Position numbers and translations under genes: made by a program
Shown here: piece by piece, positions 7,027 through 11,157 of the stretch
Layout: each line of letters begins with the position of its first letter
How positions within the stretch are numbered: the first letter of the stretch is position 1
DNA from: Gemmatimonadales bacterium
Lineage (GTDB): Bacteria > Gemmatimonadota > Gemmatimonadetes > Gemmatimonadales > GWC2-71-9
Length of the DNA stretch: 11,157 nt
Direction of reading: 5' to 3'
Assembly: GCA_030601605.1 (NCBI GenBank)
Contig: JAUVTI010000050.1
Coordinates: 1-11,157, forward strand
Notes under the pieces: model-generated
The model's input: only the letters and a program-made list of their open reading frames with translations
What the model was told of the DNA's origin: nothing
Database searches by the model: none

Positions 7027-7236
7027 ATGTACATCTTCAGCCCTGACGAGGTGGCGGAGCGCGCCGGCAACAAGTATCTGGGCGTGCTGGTCGCCGCCAA
7101 GTTCGCACGCTACGTCAATGACTTTCCGCGGGACCGCTCGCTGGAGGAGAAGAAGCTGACGACGAGGGCACTGGAGAGTCTCTCCGGCGGCGAGCTCGCC
7201 TATCGCCTCGTGCACCGGCCGCGCCAGGAGACGTGA
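7027..7236 (+). CDS. rpoZ: RNA polymerase omega subunit
   Basis: Omega is the small RNA polymerase subunit that helps fold and assemble the beta' subunit, and in many bacteria it forms part of a ppGpp site. This 69-residue protein has the family core: NKYLGVLVAAKFARYVND (residues 15-32, compare the usual NKYxLVxxAAKRAR), then EKKLTTRALESLSGGELAYRL, matching the conserved region after the first helices. The Arg usually found after AAK is Phe here (AAKFAR). The ATG at 7027 has GGAGAG just upstream (7018-7023). Its place between gmk and coaBC is a common bacterial arrangement and strengthens a call that would be weaker from so short a protein. Its stop overlaps the coaBC GTG by four bases. Confidence 0.9.
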   Translation: MYIFSPDEVAERAGNKYLGVLVAAKFARYVNDFPRDRSLEEKKLTTRALESLSGGELAYRLVHRPRQET

Positions 7237-8426
7237 ACCTCTCGGGCCGGCGCGTCGTCCTCGGCGTGTCGGGCGGGATTGCAGCCTACAAGGTCTGCAC
7301 ACTCGCCCGGCGGCTGACCGAGGCAGGCGCGGCGGTGGACGTGGTGCTGACTACGGCGGCCGCCGAGTTCATCCGCCCGCTCACATTCGAAGCGCTGACC
7401 AAACGCCCGGTCGCAACCTCCCTGTGGGAGCGCGGCCGGGCGCTTGCGCACATCGACCTGGCCCGTGATCCAGACCTGATCGTCGTCGCTCCCGCGACGG
7501 CCCACCTGCTGGCGCGGGCCGCGCAGGGACTGGCGGACGATCTGCTGACCTCCCTGTTGCTGGCCGCCACCACGCCCGTGCTTGTCGTCCCGGGGATGAA
7601 CGACGAGATGTTCGCCCACGCGGCCACGCAGCAGAACATCCAGACCCTCCGCGAACGCGGTTGGACGGTGGTGGGTCCCGCCATCGGTCCCCTGGCGGAA
7701 GGCCCCAGCGACAGGCCGGGCCGGATGGTCGAGCCCGAGGAGATCCTGGCGCACGTGGAGCGCGCGCTACGCGCGCCCGGGAGCCCCCTCAGCGGCCGCA
7801 ACGTGCTTGTGACGGCGGGCGCCACCAGAGAGCACCTGGATCCCGTTCGCGTGATCACGAATCCGGCGAGCGGCCGTCAGGGCTACGCACTGGCGGAAGC
7901 GGCGTTCGCGCGCGGCGCCGAGGTCACCCTCGTGTCGGGTCCGTCAACACTCCCCACGCCTACGGGGGTGGAGCTGGTTCGCGTGGAAACCACGGAACAA
8001 CTCCTCTCTGCGGTGGAACGGTTGCTGCCGCAAGCCGACGTACTGGTCATGGCGGTGGCGCCGGCGGACTTTCGCCCTGCTGAGCCCGGCGCGGCCAAGC
8101 GACCGCGGTCCGAGGGACCGCTGAGTGTCAAGCTGGAGCCCACGCCCGACGTACTGGAGCGTACCCTCGCCAAGCGACGCTCGGGATGCGTCGCGGTCGG
8201 TTTCGCGCTGGAGATTGGAGATGGTATCGAGCGCGCGCGGCAGAAGCTCGAGGCCAAGCAACTCGACTTCATCGTCCTCAACCGTGCCGACGAGCCGGGA
8301 AGCGGTTTCGAACAGGAGACCAACCGGGTTACGTTGGTGTCCCCCGACGACGCACGAGAGCTCCCCATGCAACCCAAGCGCGAGGTCGCCGAGCAGGTAC
8401 TGGACGAGGTCGAGCGGCGCCTGTGA
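7233..8426 (+). CDS. coaBC: Bifunctional phosphopantothenoylcysteine decarboxylase/synthetase
   Basis: CoaBC performs two steps of coenzyme A synthesis. CoaB ligates cysteine to CTP-activated 4'-phosphopantothenate, and the FMN-dependent CoaC domain decarboxylates the product to 4'-phosphopantetheine. The CoaC domain (about 1-180) shows the flavin-binding start GVSGGIAAYK (11-20), catalytic His73 in AHIDL, APATAHLLARAAQGLADDLL, and PGMND (N123). The CoaB domain (about 187-397) has VTAGATREHLDPVR, ITNPASGRQG with N210, MAVAPADFRP, and K289 in AAKR. The length, 397, is normal. Unusually, the substrate-clamping loop that normally reads A-C-G has no cysteine: GPLAEGPSDRPGRM (152-165). The C-terminal EVAEQVLDEV is typical. 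The GTG start overlaps rpoZ and the stop overlaps the uracil-DNA glycosylase GTG, four bases each. Confidence 0.95.
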   Translation: MNLSGRRVVLGVSGGIAAYKVCTLARRLTEAGAAVDVVLTTAAAEFIRPLTFEALTKRPVATSLWERGRALAHIDLARDPDLIVVAPATAHLLARAAQGLADDLLTSLLLAATTPVLVVPGMNDEMFAHAATQQNIQTLRERGWTVVGPAIGPLAEGPSDRPGRMVEPEEILAHVERALRAPGSPLSGRNVLVTAGATREHLDPVRVITNPASGRQGYALAEAAFARGAEVTLVSGPSTLPTPTGVELVRVETTEQLLSAVERLLPQADVLVMAVAPADFRPAEPGAAKRPRSEGPLSVKLEPTPDVLERTLAKRRSGCVAVGFALEIGDGIERARQKLEAKQLDFIVLNRADEPGSGFEQETNRVTLVSPDDARELPMQPKREVAEQVLDEVERRL

Positions 8427-9313
8427 CCGGCGCGCGCGAGTTGTGGGCGCGCTACCTCGAGCAGCGCGCGCAGTTGGGAGAGAGCCCCCTCGTGATCCAG
8501 GGTGCGCGACAGCATCCACCCGAGAGTCCGGATAGGGTGCCCGCGCCCGAGGCCGCGATCCCGCCGACCACCCCCGAGCCACCCAGGCAGGAGCCCCCGC
8601 GCGCCGAGAGCGACGCGCCGAGACCCAGCCGATCGAGGAGCCCCGGGAAGAAGCCCAAAGCCGGACCGCGCTGGAAGCGGGACATGCCCCCCATCCCGCC
8701 CAGGGGAATGGTCGTTACAGCCGCCACGAGCGACCTCTTCAGCGAGGATCCGCTGAAGGAGGCCAGCCTCGACGCCGTTGCGGCCATGATCCACGAGTGC
8801 ACTCAGTGCGGGCTGTGCGAGAACCGCAACAACGCCGTCCCCGGGGAGGGCCCGGGCGATGCGTTGCTCGCCGTGGTGGGAGAGGGACCGGGCGCCAAAG
8901 AGGACGAAACGGGCAGGCCGTTCGTGGGGCGCGCCGGAGAGTTGTTGACGGAGATTCTGGCGGCGATCGACCTGCCGCGCGAACAGGTTTACATCTGCAA
9001 CGTGGTGAAGTGCCGACCGCCCAGTAACCGCAAACCGCAGCAGGACGAAATCGACGCCTGCGTGCCCTACCTCCACAGGCAACTTGAAATCCTCAAGCCC
9101 GCCGTGATACTTGCTATGGGGGGAACGGCGGCCGAGACGCTCCTGGGCACCCGGCAATCGCTTGGCTCGCTGCGCAACAAGGTACACGAGTTCCGAGGGA
9201 CTCCCCTGGTGGTGACCTACCACCCGGCCGCCCTGCTGCGGAACCCGAACTGGAAGAAGCCTACCTGGGATGACGTCCGTATCGCACGCCAGCTCGTCGA
9301 CAACCGGGGCTGA
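8423..9313 (+). CDS. Family 4 uracil-DNA glycosylase with [4Fe-4S] cluster
   Basis: This enzyme excises uracil from DNA, starting base-excision repair of deaminated cytosine. The catalytic part (about 115-296) shows family 4 features. Cluster cysteines are C126 and C129 (ECTQC) with C197 and C213, the latter pair 15 residues apart. Motif A is GEGPG (153-157) followed by EDETGRPFVGRAGELL. NVVKCRPPSNRKP and motif B YHPAALLR (about 266-273) complete the set. The start is GTG 8423, which overlaps the coaBC stop as GTGA. Upstream in-frame codons lie inside coaBC and would encode residues unlike the family. From this start the protein is 296 residues, about 90-100 longer than usual, because of a Pro/Arg/Ser-rich, probably disordered segment at about 30-95. 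A short helical stretch (ELWARYLEQRAQLG) precedes it. The 3' end overlaps dnaB by 44 bases. Confidence 0.92.
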   Translation: MTGARELWARYLEQRAQLGESPLVIQGARQHPPESPDRVPAPEAAIPPTTPEPPRQEPPRAESDAPRPSRSRSPGKKPKAGPRWKRDMPPIPPRGMVVTAATSDLFSEDPLKEASLDAVAAMIHECTQCGLCENRNNAVPGEGPGDALLAVVGEGPGAKEDETGRPFVGRAGELLTEILAAIDLPREQVYICNVVKCRPPSNRKPQQDEIDACVPYLHRQLEILKPAVILAMGGTAAETLLGTRQSLGSLRNKVHEFRGTPLVVTYHPAALLRNPNWKKPTWDDVRIARQLVDNRG

Positions 9314-10679
9314 ACCCGGCCGCAGCCGGGAAACGCCGTGGAGTGAGGAGGCCGAACAGGCCGTCCTCGGAGCCATGCTGCTCGACGCCGACGCCACACT
9401 GAAGGCAGTCGAGCTGCTGGGCGACGACGCTTTCTACCGCGACGGGCACCGCAGGATCTTCCGCACGATGGCGAAAGTCGTCGAGCGGGGCGACGTCGTG
9501 GACCCCGTGGTGCTGCGCGAAGAGCTGATGCGGACCGGCGACCTCGAGGCCGCGGGCGGTACCGACTACATCGCCGAGCTGCTCGACGTCGTGCCCACGG
9601 CCGCGAACGTCGAGTACCACTGCCGCATCGTGCGCGACAAGGCGCTGCGGCGGCGCCTGATCCAGGCGGGCACCGAGATCGTACAGGCCGCCTACGAGGG
9701 ACCGCAGGATGTGGACGCCCTGTTGGACGGCGCCGAGCAGCGCGTCTTCGAGGTCTCGACCCATCGCGGTACGCAGGAAGTCGTCCGCATCAAGGAGCTC
9801 ATGTGGCGCACGATGGAGCGCATCGAAGCGCGCCATCGAGGCGACGAATCGGTGCGCGGTATCCCGAGCGGGTTCGCAGACTTGGACGCCAAGACCAACG
9901 GATTCCAGCGCAGCGACCTGATCATCGTGGCGGCGCGTCCATCGATGGGGAAGACGGCCTTCTGCCTCAACGTCGCCACGAACGCCGCGCTCGAGCACAA
10001 CGTGCCCACGGCCATATTCTCGCTGGAGATGTCACGCGACCAGCTCGTAGAGCGGCTGCTGGCGTCGGAGAGTTTCGTGGACCTCTCCCGGCTGCGCAGC
10101 GGAAACCTGCGCGACGACGACTACCCCAAGATGTCCCGCGCCGCCGGACTGCTCGGAACCGCGCCGATCTGGGTGGACGACTCGCCCACGCTTTCGCTGC
10201 TGGAGCTGCGCTCAAAGGCCCGGCGCCTCAAGGTCGAGCACGACGTTCAACTGATCATCGTGGACTATCTGCAGCTATTGCGCGGGCCGTCGCGGACGGA
10301 GAGCCGACAGGAGGAGATCAGCTTCATCTCCCGGTCGCTCAAGGCGCTGGCCAGAGAGCTCGAAACCCCCGTGGTCGCGCTGTCACAGCTCTCGCGCGCG
10401 CCGGAGCAGCGCGGCGGCGACCGGCGACCCATGCTCTCCGACCTGCGCGACTCGGGTGCGATCGAGCAGGACGCTGACCTCGTGATGTTCATCTATCGGC
10501 CGGAGATGTACCCCTCGCTGATGGAGAAGGACGGCGCCCGACAGGAGGGCATGACCGAGCTCATCCTGGCCAAGCACCGCAACGGTCCCACCGGAACCAT
10601 GAAGCTGAGCTTCCACAAGCAATACACCCGGTTCGAGAGCTTCTCCGAGCGCGAGCCTGAGGGGGCGCATGGCCCGTAA
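9270..10679 (+). CDS. dnaB: Replicative DNA helicase DnaB
   Basis: DnaB is the hexameric ATP-driven 5'-to-3' helicase that unwinds DNA at the replication fork and recruits primase. The 469 residues match the family. The N-terminal domain (about 24-125) opens with SEEAEQAVLGAML and includes DAFYRDGHRRIF. The linker leads to GIPSGFADLD (197-206). The RecA-type ATPase domain has Walker A ARPSMGKTA (222-230), SLEMS (251-255), Walker B LIIVDYLQLL (328-337), LSQLSR (371-376), SDLRDSGAIEQDAD (390-403) and the arginine-finger region AKHRNGPTG (434-442). No intein or insertion is visible. ATG 9270 is the only reasonable start: the next in-frame start is inside the conserved VLGAML. This makes it overlap the uracil-DNA glycosylase by 44 bases. 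The first 20 residues are Ser/Thr-rich and probably flexible. The stop overlaps radA by 11 bases. Confidence 0.97.
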   Translation: MTSVSHASSSTTGAEPGRSRETPWSEEAEQAVLGAMLLDADATLKAVELLGDDAFYRDGHRRIFRTMAKVVERGDVVDPVVLREELMRTGDLEAAGGTDYIAELLDVVPTAANVEYHCRIVRDKALRRRLIQAGTEIVQAAYEGPQDVDALLDGAEQRVFEVSTHRGTQEVVRIKELMWRTMERIEARHRGDESVRGIPSGFADLDAKTNGFQRSDLIIVAARPSMGKTAFCLNVATNAALEHNVPTAIFSLEMSRDQLVERLLASESFVDLSRLRSGNLRDDDYPKMSRAAGLLGTAPIWVDDSPTLSLLELRSKARRLKVEHDVQLIIVDYLQLLRGPSRTESRQEEISFISRSLKALARELETPVVALSQLSRAPEQRGGDRRPMLSDLRDSGAIEQDADLVMFIYRPEMYPSLMEKDGARQEGMTELILAKHRNGPTGTMKLSFHKQYTRFESFSEREPEGAHGP

Positions 10680-11157
10680 GGCCCGCTCTGTCTTTCGATG
10701 CGGGGAGTGCGGCGCGGAGCACCCCAAGTGGGGGGGCCGGTGTGACGCCTGCGGCAGCTGGAACACGCTGGTCGAGGAGCCCGTGACCCGCTCCTCGGCG
10801 CGGCCCCGCACGGTCGGCGCCAGCGACGCCGTCCCGGTCCGGCTCTCAGACATCGTCGCTCAGGGGCCGGCGCGCTGGAGCACCGGGCTCGACGAGTTCG
10901 ACTTCGTGCTGGGCGGGGGGATCGTGCCCGGCTCGGTGCTGCTCGTTGGCGGCGAGCCGGGAATCGGCAAGTCCACGCTGCTGCTCCAGTGCGCCGCGCG
11001 CCTCGAGGCGTCCGGCGTCTCCACGCTCTACGCCTCCGGTGAGGAATCGGTCGAACAAATTAGGCTCCGGGCGGACCGGCTGGAGGAAGACGCAGGACTC
11101 GTTCACGTGCGCCCCGAGGTGCGCCAGGAGGCGATCACCGCGCGGGCCGAGGCGATG
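10669..11157 (+). CDS. radA: DNA repair protein RadA, C-terminus cut by window edge
   Basis: RadA (Sms) is a RecA-like ATPase that drives branch migration during recombinational repair, as a hexameric DNA motor related to DnaB. The 163 visible residues include the N-terminal zinc finger, CGEC (C11, C14) and CDAC (C25, C28). RadA-specific segments follow: GSWNTLVEE (29-37), RLSDI, RWSTGLDEFDFVLGGGIVPG (about 69-88), Walker A GGEPGIGKSTLLLQ (94-107) and YASGEES (about 120-126). The family's KNRFG motif and the Lon-like C-terminal domain should lie beyond the window, as full proteins are about 450-460 residues. The ATG at 10669 has GAGGGGG just upstream (10659-10665). The gene overlaps the end of dnaB by 11 bases, so the two are probably co-translated. 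Confidence 0.96.
   Translation, partial: MARKARSVFRCGECGAEHPKWGGRCDACGSWNTLVEEPVTRSSARPRTVGASDAVPVRLSDIVAQGPARWSTGLDEFDFVLGGGIVPGSVLLVGGEPGIGKSTLLLQCAARLEASGVSTLYASGEESVEQIRLRADRLEEDAGLVHVRPEVRQEAITARAEAM

Noticed and set aside
7883..9397. 504-codon minus-strand open frame across coaBC, the glycosylase gene and dnaB
   Set aside because: It lies opposite three clearly conserved genes, has low-complexity Ser/Arg-rich content and shows no family motif. Long antisense frames are expected in GC-rich DNA.

Overview
This is a GC-rich bacterial chromosomal window. It is built mostly of tightly packed core genes on the + strand, with a small accessory stretch on its left side. The best guess for the source is Gemmatimonadota or a related high-GC, Gram-negative (diderm) lineage. 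That guess rests on the outer-membrane barrel/plug protein, the GC-rich codon use, frequent GTG starts, and the run yicC-gmk-rpoZ-coaBC-UDG-dnaB-radA, which I recall from that group. No rRNA or other direct phylogenetic marker is present, so the assignment is an inference.

Left region (1-2163). Two small minus-strand genes lie at the left edge: a two-helix membrane protein cut by the window boundary, and a short exported protein with six cysteines. A divergent + strand gene (655-1371) encodes a three-helix membrane protein whose periplasmic tail carries an M15-type (D-Ala-D-Ala peptidase-like) metal-site pattern. Next comes a zinc-ribbon protein gene (1488-2024) interrupted by an in-frame amber codon and missing one expected cysteine, so it is probably a decaying pseudogene. 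The region has no transposase, integrase, tRNA, CRISPR array or other mobility signature.

Core region (2164-11157). Nine genes run in one direction with almost no spacing: pepA (leucyl aminopeptidase), a TonB-plug/outer-membrane barrel protein, yicC (endoribonuclease family), gmk (guanylate kinase), rpoZ (RNA polymerase omega), coaBC (coenzyme A synthesis), a family 4 [4Fe-4S] uracil-DNA glycosylase, dnaB (replicative helicase) and radA (recombination ATPase, cut by the right edge). Four junctions are 4-base GTGA overlaps (pepA/barrel, yicC/gmk, rpoZ/coaBC, coaBC/UDG). UDG and dnaB overlap by 44 bases, and dnaB and radA by 11. The layout suggests one or two translationally coupled operons that link RNA turnover, guanine nucleotide supply, transcription, cofactor synthesis, DNA repair and replication.

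I found no clear multi-gene novel system. The points most worth a second look are the M15-like membrane protein, the amber-broken zinc-ribbon gene, the CoaBC that lacks the usual decarboxylase cysteine, the proline-rich extension on the uracil-DNA glycosylase, and the outer-membrane protein coupled to pepA.
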